Below are positions 1 to 12,200 of a stretch of 64,000 bases of DNA, piece by piece (position 1 is the first letter of the stretch; every line of letters begins with the position of its first letter). The position numbers were made by a program, and so were the translations under genes. Source of the stretch: Campylorhamphus procurvoides (lineage: Eukaryota > Chordata > Aves > Passeriformes > Dendrocolaptidae); NCBI GenBank assembly GCA_013396655.1, contig WBMV01006214.1, positions 124,001-188,000 of the forward strand. The letters are read 5' to 3'. The notes beneath the pieces are model-generated. The model saw only the letters and a program-made list of their open reading frames with translations. It was not told the origin of the DNA and did no database searches.

Positions 1-3000
1 GCAACATCTGCAGTGAAAGGACATTGAGATAAGCCAAACAAAGGAAAGCACAGATAAATGCTTTTGCTGCTGGAGCTGCAGTGACTTTTGTAGATTCAAG
101 CAAACTGTCTCTTTGTGACACTCTTCAAGGCTTCGTACTCTACAAGAACTTACCAACTTGGGTGCATGGTTGTGTGAACATGATTACATACCAAGTGGTA
201 TAAATGCAACCCTTTTTTGTTGTTGTTGTTCTTAGAAGTATATAAGTAGCAGTATCTTGAACTAATTACAACTGATGTAAAGCACATTTAAGGAAACCCA
301 TTAGCAGAGAATTAGAATTAGAGCAGATTAGCTATTCTTTAATGGCCTTGACTGTAGATCTTTTGATGCCTTGGTAGCTTTTCTAACACTCGTTGCTCAT
401 CTGTCTTGACTAAATGACTGAGAAGCTTCTTTCAAGTTACAGTCTGGTTGTAATGTGAAAAAAACACTGCTTTCAGATGAAAAAAAGACTATCTGGAAAG
501 GTAAATTCTACAGAGTTCTGTACTGTGTTTGTTGTTGAGATTTAAAGCATTTTGCTGCTCAATGTGTCTGTATAATAGAATGAGCAATCCCTAAAATGCT
601 TCCTTGGAGTTATTAATTATTTACTTTCTTGAAATACAGATCATAGGCAATTTTACATGACCTCCCTTCTTACAGACTTTCTTGTCTCTATTTTTGTATG
701 CGTTGCAAATGCCTGTAAGTTCATTTTCACTGAAAGGGGAAATAAGTAATTTAGATGATTGCAGCTGTTTCATAATTAATTAATTTCAATTTAAAACAAT
801 CAACTAGTGCCCATCCATTGTTCTGTGTGCTTTTCTGAGGCATTAAGATTCACGATATCAAAATAAGTTCCAGATGGAAGTGCATACTTCATAGTCAGTG
901 AAAGAATATGGGGTTTTGTCAAAAACCTGAGGAGTCCTACCCTCATTGAAATGGAAAGTATTATGCTTAAGCCCAGTTTTCAAGTTTTGAGCCATTGCTT
1001 TAGGAATTACTTAAAAGTACTGGTTTGAAATGTGTATGGGGTATTAACTTATAAACAGAACTATATAGAGAAACAGTGATATAGGTCTATTTATTAATTT
1101 CTTTCCTCAAATATTCCTGACATCTGTTAAAATGTAAAGAAGGCTTAGCACACTTTCTCATTTTTGGCACTCTTCTGTGATAAAAAGAAATATTTGCAAT
1201 GATAGATCATCTCTTTCCTAATAATCAATAAAAAATGCATTAGCCTTATTGAAAAGGTTATGGTAAAATTAAATAAAAGATATTGAGCAGAAGGAAAAAT
1301 GGTTGAAATGGTGCACTGAGAAGGTCCATATGTTCTTATAACTTTAATAAATACTATGGTTAACAGAAGAACTTTTAATGTGGCAGTTTACAATAAGAGT
1401 TAAAAAGGCTTTTTTGAACACGAAAGAATCTTAGTTAAGAGGTTTACATTATGTAAATGTTAGTGTTATTGGTAATAGCCCATTATAAAGGAATACTTTA
1501 TATTCAGAAAAGCGTTTGCAAATAATGAGATAAACGCAGCAGACTAGTCCTGACTTGGAAAACTTTCTCTTTGAAGTCAGTGGAAGTTTTGCCTGAATAA
1601 AGGTGGAAGGAATTAGCCCATTCATTATTATTTGAATTACATCAAGAGCTGACTGCTAAACAATAAAATCATGATTCATAATGTAACAGCTTCACTTAAT
1701 TCTTTTGTAGTCTTAATATATCTCATTATATGGTACTTCTGTTCTTTCCTCTCTCTGCAGTATTCAAATTAATAACAACCACCTTTACATAACTGATGGT
1801 TCGACATGTTTTGCTGTCTTAGCAAGATCAAAGGATTTTATATACCCTTTTTGGATAGATATCAAGAATGGGGTGATCAATCTCTTCTGTAACCATTAAG
1901 CACAGTGTAAATATCTCAGGGTACCCAATTAGACACAAGTGGTTTGCCAGATGCTGAGAGCATCACCAGTTGTCAGGAGATTCCCAAATCTGTGGGACGG
2001 TCCAGAATTTATTAGGGATTAGTGGTGGTTTGAGTTGTCACTCCACTGATTTGTGGTCATTCAGCTGTCCCCTGCCGTAAGCAGCCTGCATGATATGTGG
2101 AGATAAGGTTCAAGGGACAGGATACTTTGTCTTCCCCCACCTGCCCCCCAGGCACCTTTGGGTGGGAAGGGCCAGGGATGGATGGACACTGATGCTCCAG
2201 TTCCTCTCCTGTGACCAGAGAGGAATGTGAGTGAGATAGCAAAATTAGAAGGGTATAAGAGAAGCAGACTGAAGAAAACAGCCCAAGAAAAGGGACCCCC
2301 AAAAGGCTTTATTATGAAGCTGGAGTTAACCCCTCACCAGGAAGCCATCTGCAGCCTTCAGGCTTTAAGAATTCTTTTTATCTAGAGATGTAATTGAAAC
2401 AAGATGTGTAACAGCTGCAAGATGTCAGTTTTGTCAAAGTAACTAGAAAAATGAGTTCTATGACACACTCGCACACAGCAAAGTAACATATAGCTGAAAA
2501 AAAAGAGAAGGAATAAATTATCATATGGGTTAAAAAGAGGGAGAAAAATAGTGAAAAAATGAAAGTTGCAGTTAATTCTGGAGCACTGATGATATGAAAA
2601 TAAATTACAATGAAGTTTTCCCAGAAGAATCAACATCCTAACTCTTTATTCCAATAGAAATAGTAGTGAAACTTCTCATGTTCCCATCATAACCATATTT
2701 CATTGATGGCCTGGAATGGTTAGTGCTCTGCACTTACTCCAGGATAGGGTGTCAGCTGTGTTGCTTTGCCCTACAGCCTGTTGCTGTTGTTATTCAGGCA
2801 CTTTGCATCTACATAAGGGCCCAGATTTGCTGTACTAAGAACTATAGAGACTTAGGACAAACAGGCAAGAATGGGACCAGAAACTTTGCAGACCAAGTGA
2901 CAGGCAAAGGAAAATTATGCATAAAGGCAAAACTAGTCAGCAGGAAAAGACTGGAGTATTTTAATAATACAAATAGACAGCGGTTACAGCAAAGCACTAG

Positions 3001-5037
3001 CCTGACAGTGATGCCAAGTGCATGAGCATGATGGGAAAGCCAAGACCTTTCTTTTTAAGAATGTCAGAAGAAACAATGAAGTGATTTTGAGTGTGTTTAT
3101 GAGGACTCCTCCCAAATATGAGGGACAGCATAGGAATATCCTGAAGGGATTAGCTAGAAGCTTGGAGAGTGAATTGCCTCAATGGGTCAAGAGAAGACTA
3201 GAAGCAGCCTTTTTTTAATAACTTTTGGTAATGACTTTTCATAATGATGGGGGTAGGCCATAAAGGGCCTTCATGGTGAGGAAAGTGGAAACTAGAGAAG
3301 AGCTGTGAGGAAAAAGGGCTCATAGTCAAAGCACCCTACGTGGGATACACTACTTGCCACAGCATCTCAGCTGGAGATGCCTCTCGTCTGTGAAATCTGG
3401 TTGTGCAAACTGAGGCATGTATAGCTGCAGAAAAATGCCCTTGCCCAAAGAACTCACTAGACGGGTAAGCTAAATCTCAGTAACACATTGTAGTTTAGAG
3501 CTGCCATAATCCCAGTGTGTTAAAGACCGAAATGCTAATAACTATTGGATATTCTTTAAGGCACTCTGGCACCTCATCAGACTACATGGGGCACCAATGG
3601 GAACTAATTAAGTATACCTATTACTGTACTATTATGAGTAGTGCTCCAGATCTGCTCCTTTGGATCAGAGTGAGTCTTAGAGGCCATACCTGGATGCCAG
3701 TCAAATATACCTAGTTCCCACTTTCAGAAATTACTCGGAAATGTATGTCTCACTGCTGAAAGCCTTAAAGAAAGTGGAATTCTGATTTTTTGAGCAAACG
3801 TGTAACTCAGGTTTTGCTCAAATCACATTCACATGCCAAAACAACTAATAAAATTTCAGCGTTGCTTATACTGTACTTTAGTTGGTGGAAGAAAAGTCAC
3901 CTATTAAAGCTGAAATCATCATCACATTAGGCACTAATGTATCTGCTGGGTGGTGGAGAAACAGGCTGGCTCTATTGAAATGCTGCTAGTTCGCCTTCAT
4001 CTGCTCACAGTTGTCTCTGGAGGATTGGAAAGTATAAACACGTTTTCTAACAATACACGCTAAGAGTAGGCTAAAGTAGCTGCATTTACTTTATCCCAGA
4101 AGTCTGTCTCTGTCTGCAGACAAGTACAAAACCAAAGTGAATCCAGAAGTTGGAGTATGATTCCCATATTTCCTCCTTGGAAGTCTCAGGAGAAAAGGTA
4201 GTGTGTGCGCTCACAGATGTCCTGTGTGCGTGCAGTAAATCCGACATTTTCTGAATATGCTGCTGGCCTTGCTGCACCTGGTAATAAACCCTGGCAATAA
4301 ATCAGGTGATCTGCACATGCATAATAAATCTGATGCACCTGAATGCCGGCATACAGGATGGACATGCTGTGCACAAACTGGCTGTTTTCCAGGTCTTCTG
4401 GATGTCAGGCTTCCACCGTGACTGGCTTGCCTGGGAGTCCTGGCAAAACTGCTGATGTTCTTTTTTCATATCAGCATTTCCAGGGCATGTCCACGGGGAG
4501 GAGGACATATGGGTTACTAAAGCTTGAGCACCACTTTTTAGTGTGCCCATTGTTGTTCAAGCAATGATACAACCCTGGAAATATAAACAACCCCACACTC
4601 ATAAAGATGCTCTTTCTGTCATCTTAACCATTTTTTGCAAATTATACCTCTGTTTCTCTCAAGTTCAAATCTGTTTTCCTTTTTCTTTATGTGAAGATTT
4701 TGTGTGTGTCAAGTGAATGCTCTTATCAGTTCAGGGCATCAGCATCCTGAGTGCCCTTTCAGTATTCATTGAAACATTTACTTTTTTAGGAGAGCTTTAG
4801 TTTAAGAGCTGTCAGTGTGCGAGGACCTTCCTGAGGGCCGCGGAGGTCAGAATATCTCAAGCAGGGAGAGATTGGAGCCTGGTAGTCCCATGCTGTGATT
4901 GCATATTGTTCTGCCACGTCAGAGGGTGTTCAGAATGGTGAACTCCAGGCCACAGTGGAGGTACTAAAATCGGCCAAGGGTTGCTCCCTGCCTTGCAGAC
5001 CAACTGACTTGGCACCAAATATCTTACTGTGCTGGAA
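1..5037 (+). other. AFF3: AFF3 intron, no gene seen
   Basis: AT-rich intron sequence upstream of exon A. No exon, RNA gene or known repeat family is recognised. A GC-richer block at about 1,920-2,390 differs from its surroundings and, on the minus strand, holds an AATAAA; it could be an old LTR but is not identifiable by eye. Assignment to the AFF3 intron rests on the gene's + orientation and absence of any other gene. Confidence 0.7.
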
Positions 5038-6290
5038 AATCGTAGAATTATAGACTCAAAAAATGATTTGGGTTGGAAGTGACCTTAAAGATCATCTGGC
5101 AGGGATACCATTTGCTACTAGATCAGATCATCTGGCAGGGATACCATTTGCTACTAGATCAGGTCACTCAGGACCCCACTCAACCTGGCCTTGAACACTT
5201 GCAGGGATGTGGCATCCACAGCTTCACTGGGCAAGCTGTTCCAGTTCTTCACCACCTTTTGTTAAAAGAACTTCTTCCTAACATCTAATCCAAACCTGCC
5301 TTCTTTCAGTTTAAAATCATTGCCCTTTATCCTGTCACTGTCTGCCTGTATGAAAAGTCTCTATCCTTTTAATAAGCTCCCTTAAGGTGCTGGAAGGCCT
5401 CATTGAGGTCTCCCTGGAGCCTTCTCTTCTTCATTCTGAGCAACACGAACTCTCTCAGCCTGTCTTCGTAGGAGAGGTTCTCCATTGCTCTGATTATCTT
5501 CGTGGCCCTCCTCTGGGCCCTCGCTTAAGAGGTCCATGTCTTTCTTGTGTTGAGTACTCCAGAGCTGGATGCAGTACTCCAGCTGGGGTCACATGGCAAC
5601 AGAGTAGGGACAGAGTATCACCTTCCTTTACCTGCTGGCCACTCCTCTTTTGGTGCAGCACAGGGTGTCTTGGGGCTTTCTGGGCTGTGGGCACACGCTA
5701 TTGACTTGTCTGACTTTTCATCCACCAGAACCCTCACATCCTTCCCAGCAGGGCTGCTCTCAGTGATTTCTTTTCCCAGTCTGTGCTCATATCTGGAATT
5801 GCCTCGATCCAGATGCAGCACTTTGCATTTGGACTTATTGAATTTCATGAGGTTCTCGTGGGCCCATTTATCAATCTTGTCCAGGTACCTCTGCATGGTG
5901 TCCCATCCTTCTCTTGTGTCAATGCACTGCTCAGCTTGTGTCATCTGCAGATTTTCTGGATCTTACTGACAGTGTCTTTGATGAAGATACTGAAGAGCAC
6001 TGGTCCCAAGGCAGAGCTCTGAGGGACCCCACTCATCACCCACCTCCACCTGGACATAGACCTATTCACCATAACTCTCAGGCTGTGTTCACCCAGCCAA
6101 TTCCTTATCCACTGAATAGTCCACCCATCAAATCCATGTCTCCCCAGTTTGGAGATAAGGATGTTATGTGGGATCATATCAAAGGCTTAACAAAAGTTTA
6201 GATAGATGACATCTCTTGGTCTTCTCACGTCGCTGTTGCTGTAACTCCCTCTTAGAAGGTCACCAGATTGGTCAGGCATGGTTTGCCATT
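5038..6290 (-). mobile_element. CR1 LINE fragment, antisense, 3' half
   Basis: Read on the minus strand, this is a decayed CR1 retrotransposon of about 1.25 kb. The 3' terminus lies at the low-coordinate end, where a TTGGGTTGGAAGTGACC block and an ATTCTA-type tail are seen in reverse complement. Minus-strand translation at 5,941-6,177 gives a reverse-transcriptase segment with [13 protein letters not shown], and 5,618-5,944 gives the following [19 protein letters not shown] block. The expected catalytic Asp pair region is replaced by a stop-containing stretch, and frames are broken, so it is inactive. It is 5'-truncated, as usual for CR1. A short tandem duplication lies inside it near the 3' end. 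Confidence 0.93.
5090..5161. repeat. 36-bp perfect tandem duplication inside CR1
   Basis: Two identical 36-bp units (5,090-5,125 and 5,126-5,161) each begin GATCATCTGGCAGGG. The unit is CR1 3'-end sequence, so the duplication arose after or during insertion. Perfect identity between the copies, in an otherwise diverged element, suggests a recent event. Confidence 0.95.
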
Positions 6291-9200
6291 AGTAAATAAG
6301 GGCAACTAAGTTTTACATTAGTAAGGGAAAACAAGGTAGCCATATGCGACTTGTGTATTGTAAATGAGTCCTCACCACTTAGTTATTGGAAATGCCAAGC
6401 ATGTACACAGGGGTTTGATTTTATTTTGGTCTGAGTGGGAACAGGAACGAGCCTCACTGAGAAACAGCAGCAGAAAATTGCAATAGTGACTGGATTGGTG
6501 CTTCCTTTATTGCCATCTCTACCTTCATTTGAGAGGGAAAGGACCTCAGTGCTGTAAGAGTAGGTGACTGATTCTGTAAAAATTAAAATATCTCCTTATT
6601 TTCTCTGGCAAATGAGCTGCCTTTGCCATCATGATATGGGCGGCACAAAAATGAAGCAGGGGACTTTACTGGACTGTAAGTCATTGCACTTGTGTTTAAA
6701 TAAGGAATGTATTCAGAGCAAAGATGCTAGCTTGATTTCAATAAACCAGAAAGCATGTAAAATGCTACTAGATCCTATTGAGTTACACTCGTACATCTCC
6801 TTAGGACCTTTTCACAGTGGTTTTCTGTGCCAATTCAGGACACTGACTTTAGGCTAATTAGCAGTTCTGAGCAAAGTTGAAGAGAATTCATGTTTTCCTT
6901 TGTCTGGGCAACATGCTTATCAAGTCAGCTACCTACACTCTGATACAGCAGGCTGCCAACAGACTTGTCACAATTTATGAAAAGGGTTTGTGGTGGAAAG
7001 AGAAAGTATAACGAAAACCACATCCACCAATTAAGCACCTACATTTCCTTTTAGAATCCAAACAATGGACAGCTTTCCTTTTGCAGAAGAGATTTCTCAA
7101 AGCAACTCATGGAAGAAATATAAATCAGAAAGGAAGCTTTGAGTAAGTCTTTAATGAGTTTCTGGCACAATGACATAGTAAAGCATGACATTCATGAATA
7201 TCATCTACTTGCAAAGATTCAGCTTTCAGCAATCAAGCAAAAGTAATGCAACCAATATGGGACATGTTCAGGTCAAGTTTTTGGTGCCTGTAATATCAGT
7301 CTTTTCCTGATAGGTAAAGAGTGCACCTGATGCTTAGTCTGTGGTATGTAGTTTTAACACCTATAAAGTAGTATCAGTTTTATTTTTACTCAAGTGAATA
7401 GAAACTGACCTCATAATAATGACAAGAGGATCTTAGAAAATAATTGTGGACTTGTTAAGCAGAGTCTGGATATGACACATTCAGTGATATTGCATCTAGG
7501 GAAGTAGCAACAGGAACTTAGGGAGCTATTTTCTCTGAAGAAAATCTGTAGTATAAAAGAATTCATTACAAGGACACAGAAGAGCAAAACAGACAAGAGA
7601 AGGAGTCCATAATTTTACTGACAACACATCATACAGTTGATATAGACCGGATGCACTGAAAGACATTACAAAAACACAGTGGGTGACAACAAAAATTATG
7701 TATTATTAACAGTGGGCTTTTATTTACCTCAAGTAATATTCTGTGACACTTGGCACCAGTTACACTGAACTTCATGTCAGTAGGTCTGTAAGCAGTTCAG
7801 ATGTGTTCATAGAGAAAACCATCTGAGTTGATCAGTTTTGTCTGTGGTCGGGTTTTTTTCAGGAGGAAAGAGTAAGTATTTTGCACTCAGCATTATGTGA
7901 GTACATCTATGCTCTGTCTAGATCAGAGCCTATAGGGCTGCATGGTGCTATATGTGAAAGCTCTGCTCTGGTCTCCATTAACTTGGGTATCTCTGCCCTG
8001 CTGTTTTGTGTGCATGAAGCCCAAAGCTTCCCAGAGGATGTGAGCCACGTGAACCCCTTTTTTGTGGTCGTGGGCACCTGACAGGCGTAAAACAAGAGAG
8101 TTGAACCAGGCTTATATCCTAAGCAGGATAGAAAGTCATTAGATTACTCACTGTACAGTACTTCCTCTTAACCTGACGTCTGTAATCCTAAGGTATATGA
8201 TTACTGGGAAATCAGTGAGTTTAGGCAAGAGACATTGCTTATTGGGTGTACAGACTCACAGAGCACAGAAGAATCTTAGGTCTCCAATAAAAAGAAAAGG
8301 CAAGCAGTACTTGAAGATCAAAGTACAGCAAGTAATCCACAAAGGATGCTTGTTAGCAGGCTGGAGACATACCTGAGTTGGGAGCTGAATGCAGTGCTAA
8401 CATACTAGTGGCCTATCTATCCAAACCACTAAAAATCACTTTCATTGTATCTGTCATTTAATATACCTAGCAATTGCCACATCAGCCAGAAATTCCTCTG
8501 TTATTTGGAGGCTGGATTTTGATTTTGTTCATTGAACCAAGCAATGCAAGTTTATGCCAGGAGATTAATTTAGCTGGTGGTGTGCCACCAAAGCAGATCC
8601 TTACTTCAGTTTTACCAAAGGTGCAACAAAGTGGTTTATGTGCACAGTTTAGGGAGAATTAACACAGCAAACCACATGATCCAGAAACCCGACATGACCC
8701 AACTATGCAACCAAGATGATGTTTTGTGGCAGAAGCGTATCTAGATTTAGATCCAGCTTTGCCGCTACACATGTCTGGGAGCAATTTGGGGATTATTAGA
8801 CTCAGCCCAGTACATAAGGGTCTCGAGAAGTCCAGGATACACTATGGCCACAGGCTGTTTGTGCTCCTTGCATGTCACACATTATACAGCTTTGGGATGA
8901 TACTGTCCAGAAAAGTCAGGACTCTGCTTTTCAATATGATTGTTTCAACCACTTTACTCTTGGTCCCATGACCTCTCCATTCCCAGATCCATACGGAGGT
9001 CAGGCTCCAGGGAGGGTGATGAAGGACTTGTCATCCAGGAGTAGCCTTTGACCTAATAAGTAGTGCATTGTTGCTTGAGACAGAATCTATGGATGTGAAC
9101 CCCATGCTGGGGAGATACTTGGATCTGGGCTCCGCATTTTCTTACGCTGGTGTTTTAACCATTGGAATGTTGGCAAAACAGTGTGCTTGGGCTGTGTCAT

Positions 9201-12200
9201 TTGGTTTTCTTCTCAAAGAGAGGTGTGCCCTCTTGCCTGACCTAAAAGCCCAAGAGGCCACGTGGGTAGCACTCGTGCTGTAAGTTGTCTTTGACTTTTT
9301 CCTTTGGCTAGCATAGGATTTTACTCCTGATGTAGCCCCTGGGTGTAGAGAAGCTGGCTGTTTTGGTGTCAGCTTCTCCCCATTTTCCCTACGGAGTGCT
9401 TTGGCACCCAGTGCAGCACAGTGATACTCATTTTGGAAACTGGGTGCCTAACTCTGCATCCAGCTGTGCAGCTCATCCCTGTACCCAAGTCTTTTAGAAG
9501 AAAGTTTAGATCTTAATGTCATTACATTTATTAAGTTTATTGTTATTCCAGCAGATTAACTGAAGCCAGCTGCTTCTCTCTAGCAAGGGCTGGTAAATGT
9601 TATTTCAGAGGAGACAGGAACATTTGTCCTATCTTTTAGTTTTTCAGCAAAAGCATGTTTGCCTGGAAAATATACCCAGTTTTTTGTTAATGCCAAGATG
9701 GTCTAAAAAGACAGAAGATAATTCTCATCTAATCTAATCTCTTTAGAGTATTTCTGGAGAGCACATTACTGGTGTCTGAGTGACAAATGAAGGTCTGGAT
9801 TGCACCTGCCAGGTATATGCTTGGGGAAAAGGCATGTGCAGTACATAAGGGTAAAGGCATGCATGCCCTCGTGCTGTCACGCAGGAACTATCCTCCATCT
9901 AGCATTTTCTGGTGAGACTTACAATAATTCCCAGTAGACAGCAGGTCATGTTTCTAAAAGATTATCAGTAACTATGGGCTTGCCTATATGTGAGCAAGCA
10001 AAATATATGAGGATGTAAACTGAGTAGCCTGCTGTACAGTCTGCAGGGTGCTGGCATTGACAGGTGGAAAATTGCACACATATGTGCAGTTATTTAACTG
10101 AATTTGCTTGTATAAATTTAAAATACATCTAATTTAGTGCCTGTACTGGGCATTTATTAAAAGAGTGAGAAGTACCGCTACAGCATAGAGCAGTCAAAAT
10201 TAATAGTTTCTATCCAAATTTTGAAGATAGCCTGTATCTGTAATTGGCAGCTTCTCTGATCCTCCTCAACCTGGTGCAGACAGGAGGATGGTGCACAGAT
10301 TTCAGCATTCGCAGTAGCAGATAATTTCCTTCCAGAAAGAAGATGGGACAAATAAACATCTTGTTCTGTTCCTGGCAGCGGGAACATTTCTGTCTGTGCC
10401 TGCTGCAGATGCTCATTCCTTAGGGCCACTCACACCAAACACCATTGAGCAAACAACACAAGATTTCCCACCTAAGGCTTCATCTGTGCCTTTGCAGCCA
10501 CTTCTGGGCTGTCCCAGTGAAGTTTCTGACTGGTCCAGCATTCTATTTCCTCTGTCTTTTACATGAGCTGCACTGACCACGAAGGACTAGGATCAAGTCT
10601 AGGACTAGGTTGTGCTGGTTAGGTATGGCCATAGGGGAAAGGAGGATGTGGTACAGGAATGTGACAGTGGGAAATGAGGGTTGCTTGAGGCCAGGCCACC
10701 ACATAACTGGCTCTTGAGAGGCTGGCAACCTGCCCTCCTTAAGGGAGATGCTGAGAGATCCTCAGAGCAAATGAGCTCAGCTCCTCTCCTGCTGCCCCTG
10801 ACCATGCAGGAATCGCATGGTTACAGAAGGGGGTTTATTCAGGGGAATGAGAAAGAAAAAAGGCTCCCCACACCCTTCAGAATGCTGGCAAGCATCACTC
10901 GTCTGACAGCCAGAGAAAACGGGGGTGTGAAGGGGACTTCAGATTTCACACCTCATCTCTATTCTCCTCAGGCTCAAGAGGAGGAAGAGAGGATTCTGCC
11001 TGCAGAAGGTTAGTTGCCCCTCATGTCCTTCAGATGTTTGTTTCCAAACAAAAAATGGGAGTTTTATGAGAATGACAGGAGCTCAGTGGGGAGTATCTCC
11101 CATTGCTGCTGTGCTGCAGTGGGTCCCTTGCCTCCCACCCACAATATTTTGTATTTTCTCATCAGTCAGAAGCAAGTAGGGAGCTGGACAGCAGCAGAGC
11201 TTTGTGCTGTCACAGGGCTTCGTAGTGCAGCAGTCTTTTTTTAACTGATTGTGTCTGGTCTCTGTGAGTGCAAAGAAAAATAGGGAATCTGCCTGTTAGC
11301 ATGTGTCCTACCTAGACCCCAGCCTGCATTCAGGGACGTGGGTTATTTCTGGAACTTGGTACAGTGCAACATGTATACATTAACAAAATCAAGTCCTTAT
11401 GCTGTTCAGGAAAATTTGGCTCTGAACTGAATAGCTAAAAAAGCTATCTGTCTGAGCTGCTTAGAATACTGCACAGCTTTTGCCAGCTGAAAAAAACCAA
11501 TAGCATTTCTATGAACAGAAAGCTTTTGACAACAATCTTTGAATTATGAGTGGCAAGAACCATTCTCTTCATTTTTAACTTCTAACCCATGATGTATAGC
11601 ATAGCCCTCATTTGAGGATAAGAGGTTAGTATCTTATTGACTTGGCTTTAAATTGCATTTCATTGTATTAAAAAGCATCTGTCTTTTTTTTTCCTTTTTT
11701 TTTTTTGTTTGGAGCAAGATATACGGTAATGTATGAAGTATTTGACTTTCATACTAGCTGTAAGGCTGGACTTTGGAAAACATTCAGCCTCAAAGGTAAA
11801 ATGGTATTTAGTGAAAACATCACAAAAATTACAATTTTACAATTACCTTATTGGTGGTTTGATTTTAATGTAGTTTTGCTGACAGTTACCTTTGTGCTTA
11901 AGGACTGTAAATTAATTAGACATACTGCTTCATCTACTCAGGAGGCAGGAGAAGAGCTGAGCTAATAGCTATGGGAGTGCTGCACCAATTTGAGACTGAG
12001 GCTAAAATGACATGATAGAGGGAGAGGTTAGTCCTCTCCCAAGGTTGTCACTCCTGGTCACATTTTAATGTGAATTTATTGGACTGAAAGAGGTTAAAGA
12101 GGTAATTCTGCACAAGAAGAGAGAAATTTCTAACATAAAATGGAACTCATCAATAGTCCTGGTGTCTGTGGGGAGTTGTCAGATTCCATAATATTAACCA

